Positions 36,173-45,192 of a DNA stretch of 64,000 nucleotides are shown here, piece after piece (the stretch's first letter is position 1; each line of letters starts with the position of its first letter). Made by a program: the position numbers and the translations under genes. Source of the stretch: Nocardioides sp. (GTDB lineage: Bacteria; Actinomycetota; Actinomycetes; Propionibacteriales; Nocardioidaceae); NCBI GenBank assembly GCA_037045645.1, contig JBAOIH010000002.1, positions 1 through 64,000 of the forward strand, read 5' to 3'. The notes under the pieces were generated by a model. It was not told the origin of the DNA and made no database searches. It worked only from the letters and a program-made list of their open reading frames with translations.

Positions 36173-36519
36173 AGCTGGATTCCTTCCTGAGTGGCGGACG
36201 CGGCCGGTCCGCGGTGGGTGAGATGGGGTGCCGCCCGACGTGCAGAGCGGGTGATCGTGGTGGGAGCCCGCTGGGCGCGACGCGCCAGCTCGGCCTGCAG
36301 GTCGATGCCGCGTCCGATCACGGCACCGGCGTAGGAGTGCAGTTCGGACGGACGGACCCATGCGATGCGCTTGCCCGAGGGAGTGGTCAGTCCGGTGGGT
36401 GCCAGGGACGGGTCTGCGTGGTGGGCGAGGGCGCTGGTCTCGTCGGCCGTGGGTGCCTCCGGTTCAGGAGCTGGGGAGGACTGGTGGACGTGGCGGCGGT
36501 ACTCGGCGTGGGTGTTCAT
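36169..36519 (-). CDS. Small ICE protein, unknown function
   Basis: A 116-residue protein. The first half is low-complexity and acidic (PAPEPEAPTADETSALAHH); the second half is basic and helical (RGIDLQAELARRAQRAPTTI, TRSARRAAPHLTHRG). It overlaps the primase gene stop at its start (ATGA) and the next gene's start at its end, so the four genes 34362-37424 form one coupled run. No motif recognised. Confidence 0.55.
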   Translation of the reverse strand: MNTHAEYRRHVHQSSPAPEPEAPTADETSALAHHADPSLAPTGLTTPSGKRIAWVRPSELHSYAGAVIGRGIDLQAELARRAQRAPTTITRSARRAAPHLTHRGPAASATQEGIQL

Positions 36520-37424
36520 CGCTCGAGCACCTCAGCCGGTCGTGTAGGGCCCGGGCGGCTCGCCGTAGGGGCGACCGACAGTCGCGTGGCGATGCGGTAC
36601 GCCGACTGGATCGTGGTGTCGACCTCGCGGTCGTCGAGCCCAGCGGTCCGGGCGGCGTCGCCGAGGACTGCGGCGGTCTGCTGGACGTCGCGCCCCTGCT
36701 CGGCCATCCGGCAGGCTGCCCAGAAGAGGCCGGCGTTGCGGCCTCCCTCGGGGCGGCTGGCGACCCAGGCAGCGAGCTTGTCCGGACGGGCTCCGATGGT
36801 GGGGACGTCGGTACGGGGCGGAAGCCGGCGCGGTGGTTCGAGGAACTGGCGGAGTTTCACGCTGTCGATCAAGTGCGGTCTCCTGGCCGCGGTGGCGATG
36901 ACGGCGTACGCCGTGGGCTCACCCGCGATGGTGATCCGGGACGGGGGAGCGATGACATATCCACCGTCCCCACGGAAGTCGACGCTCGCGCGCGGGGCCT
37001 GCCAGGACCGCTGCTCGACCTCCGAGCTCGGGTAGTAGGCGTGAACGCCGCCCGAGGGAGTGCGCACGAGCCATCCCCACCCGTCGGCGAGACCTTCAGC
37101 GCGGGCACGCTCGAACGCGCGGAAGCCTGACGTCTCGGCATGGACGTCGACGTCGACGACCACCACGCCTGTCACGGCCCCGGTGGGCAGTCCGATGTTC
37201 GCCTCGGGGGTCCGCTGCCACCAGTGGTGAACCATTCGAGCTGAGGACGTGGCGTCGTGGAACCCGTTGGGGGTCAGGGGCTGCTTGCCGCCCGGGACGC
37301 ACGGGAAGACGGGGATGCCGAGGTTCGCGTACCGCAGAGCCGCGGCGGCGAGCGTCGGCTCAGTCGCGCCCCGCTGCATCGTGGCGTTGGACCAGTGGGG
37401 GATCGGGTTGTTGGCGTTGTACAT
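36516..37424 (-). CDS. Prim-pol (bifunctional DNA primase/polymerase, N-terminal domain)
   Basis: A 302-residue archaeo-eukaryotic primase-type protein. Conserved pieces are AALRYANLGIPVFPCVPGGKQPLT, ATSSARMVHHWWQRTPEANIGL, the catalytic DVD in GVVVVDVDVH and RTPSGGVHAYY, then SVDFRGDGGYVIAPPS. No helicase domain follows, and the C-terminal part is short. It may prime the transferred strand or replicate the excised circle; prim-pol genes are typical of actinobacterial ICEs. ATG 37424 (MYNANNPIPHW) may be replaced by ATG 37379 (MQRGATEPT). A cluster of repeats lies in front of it. Confidence 0.87.
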   Translation of the reverse strand: MYNANNPIPHWSNATMQRGATEPTLAAAALRYANLGIPVFPCVPGGKQPLTPNGFHDATSSARMVHHWWQRTPEANIGLPTGAVTGVVVVDVDVHAETSGFRAFERARAEGLADGWGWLVRTPSGGVHAYYPSSEVEQRSWQAPRASVDFRGDGGYVIAPPSRITIAGEPTAYAVIATAARRPHLIDSVKLRQFLEPPRRLPPRTDVPTIGARPDKLAAWVASRPEGGRNAGLFWAACRMAEQGRDVQQTAAVLGDAARTAGLDDREVDTTIQSAYRIATRLSVAPTASRPGPTRPAEVLER

Positions 37425-37471
37425 GCCCCTGACGCTCGACGGTCAGGTACGCCCGAAAAGTGGCCGCGAGA

Positions 37472-37523
37472 GGGGGAACCTGAGGGGGGAACCTGCGTTT
37501 GTGCAGGTCAGGAGGTTCCCCCC
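37472..37523. repeat. Direct and inverted repeats between prim-pol and toxin genes
   Basis: The motif GGGGGAACCTG occurs twice as direct repeats (37472-37482 and 37485-37495). GGGGGGAACC (37484-37493) is matched by its complement GGTTCCCCCC (37514-37523), and a smaller perfect inverted repeat ACCTGC/GCAGGT lies inside at 37491-37496 and 37503-37508. The gap 37425-37583 is the divergent region between the primase and toxin genes, so this may be an operator, a replication origin or a terminator pair. Confidence 0.6.
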
Positions 37524-37583
37524 AAACCCTCGCAAGATCGCAGAATTGCAGCGATTGTCGGTGCCGTAGGCAACACTCAGCGA

Positions 37584-39189
37584 GTGACTGAGCACGAACC
37601 GCGGCGAGAACCGGCTGACTCCGGAAGCGAGACCCCGCCCAGCGGCGATGACGCGCCTCGGTCCCGCTCGCGCCTCCGCCCGGCCCTGTTCCTTGTACTC
37701 CTGCTGGTCCTGACTGTCGTCCTCACCTACACGTTCACGGACCTTTCCGAGAGATTCGGCAGGCAGGACGCCCCGACGGCACATTCGACGGGGCCAGTCG
37801 ACTCCGACGGAGACGGTCTGACCGACGAGGTCGAGCAGGCGGGCTGGCGGACCGAGTCTGGGGAGGTCTTTGTCACGGACGCAACGTTGGCCGATACGGA
37901 CGGCGACGGACTGACAGATGGCGATGAGGCTGGTGACCTCGCCACCATCGAGCCTGCCGAGAGTGCGTCTGGCGCGCCCGCAGAGGCCCCGGGCTCAGAA
38001 GAGGATCCTGTCGCTTCCCCTACGGGGGATCCAACGACGCCCAACGAAGCGACCTACCGCGGCTATTCGGACCCTCTCGCGGTGGACTCTGATGAAGACG
38101 AACTGAACGACGCCGAGGAAGCTGACCTCAGCCTGAGCCCGCTCAACGCCGATACGGATGAGGACGGTCTGTCCGACGCGCAAGAGGTCAACGTGGTGGG
38201 CACGGCTGCCGATGTCGCGGACACCGACGGTGATGGCTTCGACGATGGATACGAGGTCGACAACCGCGAGGAGAACGGGCTCGATCCGCTGTGGGTCGAC
38301 GTCAAGGTCAGCAAAGTGTCTTACGCGACCGACTTCGCGATCGGGTCGGTCATGGGCGACGCTTGGCGCAAGGACTCCATGGCATGGCTCGCCGGGAACC
38401 TGGCCTCTAGCGGCTCCAGCTCGGTTCCCGTGATCGGCTGGTTCGTCGGACCGCTGGTCGACGCTCGTGATGCCATTGCATCCGCAATTCGCGGCGACTG
38501 GGTCGAGCTCCGGATTCAGCGCAGTTGGCGCGATCCCCTACGCAGGAGACGCAATCCAGATCCCGGCGAAGGCCCTGAAGTTCGTTGAACGCAACCCGGA
38601 GTCAGCGGCTCTTGTAGTGGCCACCATCGCGGCAATCAGCAAAGTCCCCGACAAGGTCAAGATCGAGGCCGCCCGCGGAATCTGGAAGGGCTGGGACGAC
38701 CTCCGTGACGCGGGTGCAAGCGAGAAGGCGTTGCTACAGCTTTCCAAGGGCCGCACCAACCTTGATGACCTAGCCGGCAGCCTGCAGCGGTCAACGCATG
38801 TCGGCGGAGCCCCCGCCAAATTCTTTGATGACGGCCCGGCCGGGGAGAGGTTCCTCGAGGACCTTTACGGCGTCAACGTCAGCGGCGCCGACAAGCAAGT
38901 TTCGGCCGCGACTACGGGATGCGCCGACGTGTGCAACCCGATCCGACGTCGGTTCGATGTCCTGGCCGACGGTGTGGCGCATGAATCCAAAGTCGGGTAT
39001 GTCCGGCTCACCAGCTCGATCGAGAAGCAGATCCGGAGCGACGCCTGGTTGACCAGCATGGGCGAGATCGAGGGAGCCCACTGGCACTTCTTCGCCAGTG
39101 CAGGATCCAACTCGGTCGGCGCAGACAAGAAGGTCCTCGACCTCTTGGACGAGCTCGGTATCCCGTACACCGTCCATCTTCCTGTGTAG
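37584..39189 (+). CDS. Membrane-anchored toxin with calcium-binding repeats and nuclease-like tip (one apparent frameshift)
   Basis: About 534 residues after correction, GTG start 37584. Order: acidic N-terminus, one TM helix at about 34-54 (LFLVLLLVLTVVLTYTF), then five thrombospondin type-3-like calcium loops (DSDGDGLTDEVE, DTDGDGLTDGDE, DSDEDELNDAEE, DTDEDGLSDAQE, DTDGDGFDDGYE), a pretoxin-like hydrophobic region (SAVGAIPYAGDAIQIPAKA), and a C-terminal domain with RRFDVLADGVAHESKVGYV, whose D and ExK suggest a PD-(D/E)XK nuclease. One extra base near 38504 must be skipped. This is a polymorphic-toxin layout, with an immunity gene following. Confidence 0.75.
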
Positions 39190-39201
39190 GAGACTCCGTT
39201 G

Positions 39202-39780
39202 ATGTCCACGTACACCGACTTCGTTGCCATGACAGAGGTGGAGGCAGCGGACTACCTTCTCGGGTTTCTCGACGAGATGGACTCGTGTCTCGACCGATTC
39301 AGATCCGCCATTCAGGTCGATCTGACGTTCTCGCCAGAGTCTTTGACGTCTGTGTGGAACGCGGTGTTGCCGAGCATTGGCTGGCGACCTGGCTGGAATT
39401 CGCCCACGGACGGGCGGCGCGGAACCCTGATTCCGGAAGCCGCGATCGAGTCAGCCGACCTACTGCCGTCGTGGTTTCACCATCCATCGGGTGTGGGCTA
39501 CGCCCGGTTCTCGATTCAGACGCTCTGGCTCATCGACGGACTTGGACGCTATCTGGGAGAGATCCTTGTCCGTAGCGGCCTAGGGCAATGGAAAGCCGGT
39601 GCCTCGACACTCGAGGGGTACAACTTCCAGAACCAGCCCGTGGTCGTTGGTGCCACGACAGACCCGGTGAGCCCGATTCAGTCCTGTGCCGTCGTGGTTT
39701 CCAGGGCCCTTGGAAGGAGCGCCGGACGTGGACCGGGGAGCCCAGGAGACCTGTACAAGGCGTGGGGCATCGGCCGCTAA
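39202..39780 (+). CDS. Probable immunity protein for the upstream toxin
   Basis: A 192-residue soluble acidic protein that begins 12 bases after the toxin stop, in the same direction. Segments: MTEVEAADYLLGFLDEMDSC, AVLPSIGWRPGWNSP and LWLIDGLGRYLGEILVRSG. No known immunity family is recognised; the assignment rests on tight linkage to a toxin-type gene, size and acidity. TTG at 39199 is an alternative start but ATG 39202 is preferred. Gene orientation is opposite to the surrounding transfer operon. Confidence 0.6.
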   Translation: MSTYTDFVAMTEVEAADYLLGFLDEMDSCLDRFRSAIQVDLTFSPESLTSVWNAVLPSIGWRPGWNSPTDGRRGTLIPEAAIESADLLPSWFHHPSGVGYARFSIQTLWLIDGLGRYLGEILVRSGLGQWKAGASTLEGYNFQNQPVVVGATTDPVSPIQSCAVVVSRALGRSAGRGPGSPGDLYKAWGIGR

Positions 39781-39793
39781 CTGCGCCCGCCAA

Positions 39794-42700
39794 CTATCCC
39801 GCTGAACGTGCTCGCTGCTGATTCCAGCCTCGTGCACTCATCACCTGTCCCGACCGCTCGGGGACTTCGACGGGACCGAGATCGTCGTCGGTGCGATTGA
39901 GCACACCATGTCTGAGCCTTTCAGCGGCCCGGTCCGACTCTCCGGCCGCTTCGTCAACGGCGGCCTGGTCGAGCCTCGGGATCTCCTCGTACGGTGCAGC
40001 GTCCGCGGCCGTCTCGGCCGCGAAGCGGGCCAGGTCGAGGTCACCCACGCTCAGCGCGTGTGTGGTGACGATGTGCGCGGTGTCGACGATCGCGCAGGTC
40101 ATGATGTGGTCGATCCGTTCGCCTTCGAGTAACCAGCTCCAGCCGGTCGGGCGGAGGTCGGTGAACGGTTCGCCGCTGACCAACGCCAGGGCGGTGGTCA
40201 GGTCTTCGATGCCGGCGGCCCCGCGGCTCTCACCTCGGGCGCGCAGACGTCGGAAGAGGTCGAGGTCGGTGGCGACGCCACGAACGGCGTACCTGCCTTG
40301 AACACCGTCAGTGTGGGCTTGGCGGGCGTTCGGCAGATGCGGTTTGCCCGTGCGCGGATCGGGTCCGAGCCAGCCGCGGATGATCCCGACGTCCTTCCGC
40401 GCCCGTTCGGGCAGGAGCCCGAACGCCTCGCCGATCTCGTTGGCCGTCACGCCCTTGGGGTGGAGCACCAGGAACGCAAGGAGTTCGACGTAGAAGGGTC
40501 GGCGGTGGGCCATCTTGCGGGAGTCCCCGAGGGTTCGGGCGCTCACGGGCCCGAGCAGGGTCAGCTTCGGCCCCATCAGCCGGGATGCCTGCCAGTGGGC
40601 GACGTCTTCGTCGAGCTGGGGATCCGCTTCAACGACGTGCCGTTCGGTCTCAGCGGTCACGACGGGAGCGAGTCGTTGCACGTCCTCGGTGACGGTCGCG
40701 GCTCGCCTGACGTAGACGTGAGTCTCCTGGGGGAGCAGTGATCGCTCGCCGGCAGGTCCCTCGGCCGGTCGTGGTTCAACCAGTTCCTCGTTGAGAGCGC
40801 CCGCGGCGTCCGCGACCTCCGAAGTCTCGTCCTCTGGCATCGGAGAGACTGTGGCGTCCCTCGTGATGTCAATGAGCGTTGCGCACGCCCGCGCCTCGTC
40901 GTCGCTCAGACCCGCAGCGGTCAGGCGCAGGCCGTGAGTCTCAACTGTGGCTTCTCCGTCTGCGCCGACGTTGAGGACCACGTCGCCGAGCATCTCGTCG
41001 GCACTGATCGCGATAACGGCGGCGCCAGCTCGGCCTTGGTAGCCGGTGATGATCTTGGCGACCTTCTGCACCGAGTCCATTTCGCCCGTCGTGATGAGTG
41101 TGCGGAACTGGTCAGGCTCGAGCGACGGGTCCTCGGACTCGAGATCAGAGGCGAGCTGGTCGTGGAAGGCCGTGTCGTCGACTGCATGGTGGTGGAGCCT
41201 GCTCGGATCGATGCCAGCAAGTTCCTCGCCGATCCCGACGGTGTCGACCTCAACGAGCGCCGACCACGGGTTGAGCGCGAGTTCGGCCGCGATGTGACGG
41301 CCCAAGGCCGCGGCCCTGTCCGTGTCTCCCGAGATGGTGGCAGCGTGCACCTCCTCAAAGTTGATCAACACGAGCGCCCCGTCCGAATCCATGCCGATGC
41401 TGACGAGCAAGGGGAAGGGTGCCACTGAGCCGAGGCTGTCGGTGGGGACGTCGCGGTGGGCGATGTGCCACGAGGTGCCAGTCCCGGACCAAGGCGTCGG
41501 CAGCTCTCTCGGCTCGGCCAGGATCACCGCCACGTCCGCTCTGCTCAAGGTGGCCGTCATGACTCTGGCGCCTAGCGCGGTTTCGCCTAGTTCCCGGAGG
41601 GCTCGATCGAGGATCTCGACGCGCGGCGCCGTGATGGATCCCGATGCCTGAATGCTCTTCTCCACTGGGGTGAGGTCGCGCGGGGCAGGGTCGATCACGT
41701 GTCCGGGGCGGCGATAGCGCAACTGGGTGCGGCGGTATTGGCGAAGCGTCAGGAGCAGCGATCCAGCGAGTACAGCTCCGCCGCCGGCCAGCCCCGGGAG
41801 GACCCACGCTGGCAGGTCCTCGTCGGTTGGTTCTGCAACGCTCTCAGTCCCAGCGTCATCTGCGGTCGGGTCCTCTGGGACGGCTTCTGGCGTATGGGTG
41901 ATCTCGGGGTCCGCTTGAGGAACGCGGTCGCGATGCTTCGGGCTCTCGTCTCGATCGGCCGCGTTATCCGCGGTGAGGGTCAGGCGCCACCCGGGACGAA
42001 TGAGGTTGGGATCCGTGATGCGACCGCCGTCGGGCTGAACGGTCGACCTGGAGGCCTGGAAGATCTCCGGGTAGGCGTGGGCGTCGCCAAGCTCCTCTTC
42101 CGCGATCTCGGAGAGGGTGTCGCCGGGCTCGACGACGTACGTCGAGTCATTGGCGGGTGCCGTGGCCACCGGAACTCGCAGCACGGTGCCCGGCAGCAAG
42201 AAGTCCGGCTCGCCGTCGAGGACTCCTCGGTTGAGTTCGGCCAGTTCGACGTACCGGGTGCCGTCGCCGAGCCTGTCCTTCGCGATCTTCCAGAGGCTGT
42301 CGCCGCGCTTCACTGTGTACGCCTCGGTGTCGGGCCGATGCGACGGCGCTGTCGTCGCGACCGGTGCGACGACAGGCTTGGCAGCAGCCGGCGCACTCTG
42401 AGCGACCGGCTCCGGCGCTCTCAAGGGGACCGCGGCGGCGTGGGGCACGGGCGCGGCCGCACTGATCGCGGGTCCGGCAACGAACAGCAACGCAGCGACC
42501 CCGACGAGCTGACCGGCCGCGACCTGAGGGAGCGCGAATCCGGGGACCCTGGGTGCTGGCAATCCACGAACGTGGGCGGTCACCTCCACAACGATCGAAA
42601 CTGCGAAGACCGCCCATGCCACCCAAGCGACGACTCCGATGACAGCCACCGCGAGGGTGCCGTCGTCGCGGCTCGTCAACGCCGACCAGGAGAAGTCTCC

Positions 42701-42811
42701 GATCCCAGGCGTCGCGCCGATCGCGATCAGGAGCACGGGCACGCCAACCACGAACGCCACCAGGGCGAGCGTGCCGAAGAGACCGATCAGGCGGGTGCGG
42801 ATGTGGCTCAT
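39794..42811 (-). CDS. Large membrane protein with LysM repeats and BTAD regulator-like C-terminus
   Basis: A 1005-residue protein. Three TM helices lie in the first 125 residues (LIGLFGTLALVAFVVGVPVL and others), then two LysM domains (YTVKRGDSLWKIAKDRLGDG and YVVEPGDTLSEIAEEELGDA), a fourth TM at about 340 (LPGLAGGGAVLAGSLLLTL), a long cytoplasmic region, and at about 760-970 a winged-helix plus BTAD module (FYVELLAFLVLHPKGVTANE, DLTTALALVSGEPF). BTAD is otherwise found in SARP regulators. It follows the TadE-like genes and so joins wall or pilus sensing to cytoplasmic control, by inference. Confidence 0.8.
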   Translation of the reverse strand: MSHIRTRLIGLFGTLALVAFVVGVPVLLIAIGATPGIGDFSWSALTSRDDGTLAVAVIGVVAWVAWAVFAVSIVVEVTAHVRGLPAPRVPGFALPQVAAGQLVGVAALLFVAGPAISAAAPVPHAAAVPLRAPEPVAQSAPAAAKPVVAPVATTAPSHRPDTEAYTVKRGDSLWKIAKDRLGDGTRYVELAELNRGVLDGEPDFLLPGTVLRVPVATAPANDSTYVVEPGDTLSEIAEEELGDAHAYPEIFQASRSTVQPDGGRITDPNLIRPGWRLTLTADNAADRDESPKHRDRVPQADPEITHTPEAVPEDPTADDAGTESVAEPTDEDLPAWVLPGLAGGGAVLAGSLLLTLRQYRRTQLRYRRPGHVIDPAPRDLTPVEKSIQASGSITAPRVEILDRALRELGETALGARVMTATLSRADVAVILAEPRELPTPWSGTGTSWHIAHRDVPTDSLGSVAPFPLLVSIGMDSDGALVLINFEEVHAATISGDTDRAAALGRHIAAELALNPWSALVEVDTVGIGEELAGIDPSRLHHHAVDDTAFHDQLASDLESEDPSLEPDQFRTLITTGEMDSVQKVAKIITGYQGRAGAAVIAISADEMLGDVVLNVGADGEATVETHGLRLTAAGLSDDEARACATLIDITRDATVSPMPEDETSEVADAAGALNEELVEPRPAEGPAGERSLLPQETHVYVRRAATVTEDVQRLAPVVTAETERHVVEADPQLDEDVAHWQASRLMGPKLTLLGPVSARTLGDSRKMAHRRPFYVELLAFLVLHPKGVTANEIGEAFGLLPERARKDVGIIRGWLGPDPRTGKPHLPNARQAHTDGVQGRYAVRGVATDLDLFRRLRARGESRGAAGIEDLTTALALVSGEPFTDLRPTGWSWLLEGERIDHIMTCAIVDTAHIVTTHALSVGDLDLARFAAETAADAAPYEEIPRLDQAAVDEAAGESDRAAERLRHGVLNRTDDDLGPVEVPERSGQVMSARGWNQQRARSAG

Positions 42812-43233
42812 CGTGGGTTGCCTCCGAGGGTGCGCACGAGGTGGGCGGTCGCTGTGGACGTGGTGCTGAGTCGGTTGATGCCCATAAGACCGAGGAACTT
42901 CGTGTCGTACTGGTCGTGGACGGTGACCGTCAGCGTGGTGCCGCCCGTCACCTGCACCGTCCCGTTGGCGCCTGCGGCTTGCAGGTAGTGCTCGGCCGCG
43001 ACGCGTGCGTTCGCTGCATCGATGGCGAGCGATCGTCCCTCGATCGCCGGGCCGGCTTGGATCTCTTCGCCGCCCGCTCGAGCGGCTTGAGCGGCCAGGT
43101 CGTGGCCCCGCTGTTGCGCTTGGACCTGCCCGCCGAGGTCGACCGCGAGACCAACGAGGAAGACCATCACGAAGCTCGACAGTGCGAGCCAGATGCTGAC
43201 CGAGCCGCGCTCGTCGACCCTGCGCGGAGTCAT
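42808..43233 (-). CDS. TadG/TadE-like pseudopilin, first of three
   Basis: A 141-residue protein. After a short basic start MTPRRVDERGSVSIW comes a TadE/TadG-type hydrophobic helix LALSSFVMVFLVGLAVDLGG, then AQQRGHDLAAQAARAGGEEI, the usual helical continuation with QQR and A-rich face. Start ATG 43233 overlaps the stop of the next gene upstream (ATGA). The stop overlaps the LysM-BTAD gene's start, so they are co-translated. It is probably a minor pilus subunit or membrane platform protein. Confidence 0.72.
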   Translation of the reverse strand: MTPRRVDERGSVSIWLALSSFVMVFLVGLAVDLGGQVQAQQRGHDLAAQAARAGGEEIQAGPAIEGRSLAIDAANARVAAEHYLQAAGANGTVQVTGGTTLTVTVHDQYDTKFLGLMGINRLSTTSTATAHLVRTLGGNPR

Positions 43234-43655
43234 GACTGCCGCCACGTGTCGATGGGGCTGCTCATCCGAGCGCTCAACACTTTCGATCCTGGAATGCCAG
43301 GGACCGACAGGTCTGAGAGGTCGAGCCTGCATGTCACGGTCACGGTGACCATGCCGGGCTGACCTGCCTGCTTGTCGAAGTCGCTGGTGTCGACCTCGAC
43401 CTCGACGCCGGTGCAGGGGATGTGCTGGTTTGCCACGCTGCTCGCTGCGGCTGCCCGTGCGTTGGCCGTCGCCGTACCGGCGTCGCGGGCGATCGACGCC
43501 GTACGCGCGGCCTCGGAGGCCGCGGACTGGAGGCTCTCGTGGGTGGTGGCGACACGACCACCGCAGATAATGAGGCCGACGAAGAGCAGGAACGCAGGTA
43601 CGCCGACAGCGGCCTCGATGGCCGCGGACCCACGCTGGTCGCGGACTCGCCTCAT
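43230..43655 (-). CDS. TadE-like pseudopilin, second of three
   Basis: A 141-residue protein with basic start MRRVRDQRGSAAIEAAV: the G and E around the hydrophobic helix (GVPAFLLFVGLIICGGRVATT) match the type IV prepilin-like pattern used by TadE. The C-terminal domain has two cysteines (HIPCTGVEVEVD, VTVTCRLDL) that may form a disulfide. Overlaps on both sides show that it is co-translated with the two neighbouring TadE-like genes. Confidence 0.75.
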   Translation of the reverse strand: MRRVRDQRGSAAIEAAVGVPAFLLFVGLIICGGRVATTHESLQSAASEAARTASIARDAGTATANARAAAASSVANQHIPCTGVEVEVDTSDFDKQAGQPGMVTVTVTCRLDLSDLSVPGIPGSKVLSARMSSPIDTWRQS

Positions 43656-44062
43656 GGCGCCGTCACCCGTTCGACCGTGACGCTGGCGCTCTGTTTGATG
43701 GTGGGATGCCAACCAGGGATGACGCTGAGGCTGACGCCGCTGACCGTCACCGTGGCAGTCGTCAGCGTGCGATGCGCTGTCGCAGACCCCTGCTGGACGA
43801 CGTCATCGCCACCAGCGGTTTCGAGGAAGGCCTTGGCGGCAGAGACCCCGTCGGCCTCGCCGCCATGTTCGGCCCCGGCCGCTCGAGCACCCTCCTCGGC
43901 GGCGGCGATCGCAACCGTTCGTGCGTGGTAGTACAGCGCCGCCTGCATCCCGAAGAACATGACGGCGAAGAGAGCAGGCAGAAGGATCACGAGCTCGATC
44001 GAGGCCGAGCCGTGCTCGTTGCGCCGGCGGCTACTTGAGGTTGCCGGCTTGCGTGGCGACAT
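43652..44062 (-). CDS. TadE-like pseudopilin, third of three
   Basis: A 136-residue protein. The start MSPRKPATSSSRRRNEHGSASIELVIL shows the G-x4-E prepilin-like pattern, followed by a hydrophobic helix LLPALFAVMFFGMQAALYY. The remainder has AAEEGARAAGAEHGGEA and a beta-rich C-terminus ending WHPTIKQSASVTVERVTAP. It overlaps the pilin gene upstream by 32 bp. Confidence 0.78.
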   Translation of the reverse strand: MSPRKPATSSSRRRNEHGSASIELVILLPALFAVMFFGMQAALYYHARTVAIAAAEEGARAAGAEHGGEADGVSAAKAFLETAGGDDVVQQGSATAHRTLTTATVTVSGVSLSVIPGWHPTIKQSASVTVERVTAP

Positions 44063-44234
44063 ACGCCTTCACCGCCGCCACGACGACACCGACGATCGCG
44101 AGCACCGCGACCGCCCACAGGACGTGCTCGATGGTGACGGAACCGCGCTCGTTCCGGGTCGGCGCGCTCCGGGTACGGGCGAGGTCGTCGACGAACAGCA
44201 TCGTGAGGTGAATCTGGACTAGTAGTTTCAGCAT
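44031..44234 (-). CDS. Flp/TadE-type small pilin
   Basis: A 67-residue protein. The first 29 residues are a leader with charged and hydrophobic parts (LLVQIHLTMLFVDDLARTRS), then NERGSVTIEHVLW with a G-x-x-x-x-E processing site and the helix AVAVLAIVGVVVAAVKAYVATQ. Size and pattern match Flp pilins or the DUF4244-like actinobacterial equivalents. It is the likely major pilin of the Tad system and is positioned between tadC and the TadE genes. Confidence 0.75.
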   Translation of the reverse strand: MLKLLVQIHLTMLFVDDLARTRSAPTRNERGSVTIEHVLWAVAVLAIVGVVVAAVKAYVATQAGNLK

Positions 44235-44260
44235 GCTTCCTCCTGGATGGGTCCTTCCGG

Positions 44261-45163
44261 TCAGTTGGTGGTGAACATCCGAAGCAGGGACGGCGCGACG
44301 AGGAGCGCCATGAAGATGACCCCGAGCAGCGAGCCTGGGATCGTCATTCGCTCCCCGGTGGCGTTGGCGCGGGCGATCTCCTCGTTGAGCATCGCGGTGC
44401 GCATGGCGGTCGAGCGCGCGCGAAGGGTGGCGTACACGCTGACTCCTTCCTCCCCGGAAAGGCGCATGATGTCGGCGAAGTCGTCGAGCTCCGGCAACCC
44501 GAGCTCAACAGCCAAGGTGTGCAGTGCCTCCCACGGCGGAAGGCCGGACCAGCGCGAGCGGGTGAGCTCCTCGGCCAGCCGGGTGAAGACCCACGAGTCG
44601 CCGACGGCGGCGGCGGACTCCATCGCCTGTCGGGGCCCCGAGCCGTTCTTGCGTTCCAAGGCAACGAGGTCGATGTAGGAGCCGAGCGCCCTGGCGAACT
44701 CGAGGCGAGCAGTTCGGGCGTCGTCGAGGGCGTTGTAGTTGGGAAGGAAGAACATCACTGTCGCCAAGGCGAGTGATGCCAGCGCCGGAATGACGACGGG
44801 GAAGGGGAGGCCGATCAGGCTGAAGAAGAACGCCAAGACCGGTGGAAGGACCAGGCCCAACCCGGTGAAGGTCAGTTTCTCGCCGTAGAAGCGGGCCAAC
44901 GAGATCCGCAACAACGCGAGTTCACGCGTGGGAGTGCGGACCCACAGACTCGCGGGCAGCGTCCGCACGGCCCAGAGGCCGACGCGTTCCTTCCCGGAAG
45001 CGGCCTGCGCGGTCGGTGCGCTCGCGCGGACGTGATGGGGGGACAGGCGGTCGAGCGCATCCGCAAGGTCGGGGGCTGCGGGGACGAGGCGTACGACGAG
45101 CAACACGACACCGAGCCCGATGAGGCCGCCCGCCAGCAGTGCCAACTGCAGCCCGGTCGTCAC
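44261..45163 (-). CDS. tadC: TadC, pilus assembly platform protein
   Basis: A 300-residue inner-membrane protein of the type II/Tad secretion F family. Helices include LALLAGGLIGLGVVLLVVRLV at the start, VLAFFFSLIGLPFPVVIPALA in the middle and ERMTIPGSLLGVIFMALLVAPSLL at the end. The cytoplasmic loop has LEFARALGSYIDLVALERK and MRLSGEEGVSVYATLR. GTG 45163 is preceded by GAGGTGA. A short open tail of tadB runs into and overlaps this start (see the tail entry), evidence that the two were once adjacent and coupled. Confidence 0.87.
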   Translation of the reverse strand: MTTGLQLALLAGGLIGLGVVLLVVRLVPAAPDLADALDRLSPHHVRASAPTAQAASGKERVGLWAVRTLPASLWVRTPTRELALLRISLARFYGEKLTFTGLGLVLPPVLAFFFSLIGLPFPVVIPALASLALATVMFFLPNYNALDDARTARLEFARALGSYIDLVALERKNGSGPRQAMESAAAVGDSWVFTRLAEELTRSRWSGLPPWEALHTLAVELGLPELDDFADIMRLSGEEGVSVYATLRARSTAMRTAMLNEEIARANATGERMTIPGSLLGVIFMALLVAPSLLRMFTTN

Positions 45164-45192
45164 GGTGTCACCTCGATCGGGTCTCCGGCGGC
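45160..45192 (-). pseudogene. tadB: Stranded 3' tail of tadB
   Basis: Reading leftward into tadC, the codons AAGDPIEVTP and a TGA stop lie in front of and overlap the GTG start of tadC (GTGA). They continue the sequence of the tadB gene, whose homologous end ADVS is found 3.46 kb away at 48655. This is therefore the displaced tail of tadB, separated by insertion of cassette 2. Confidence 0.68.
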
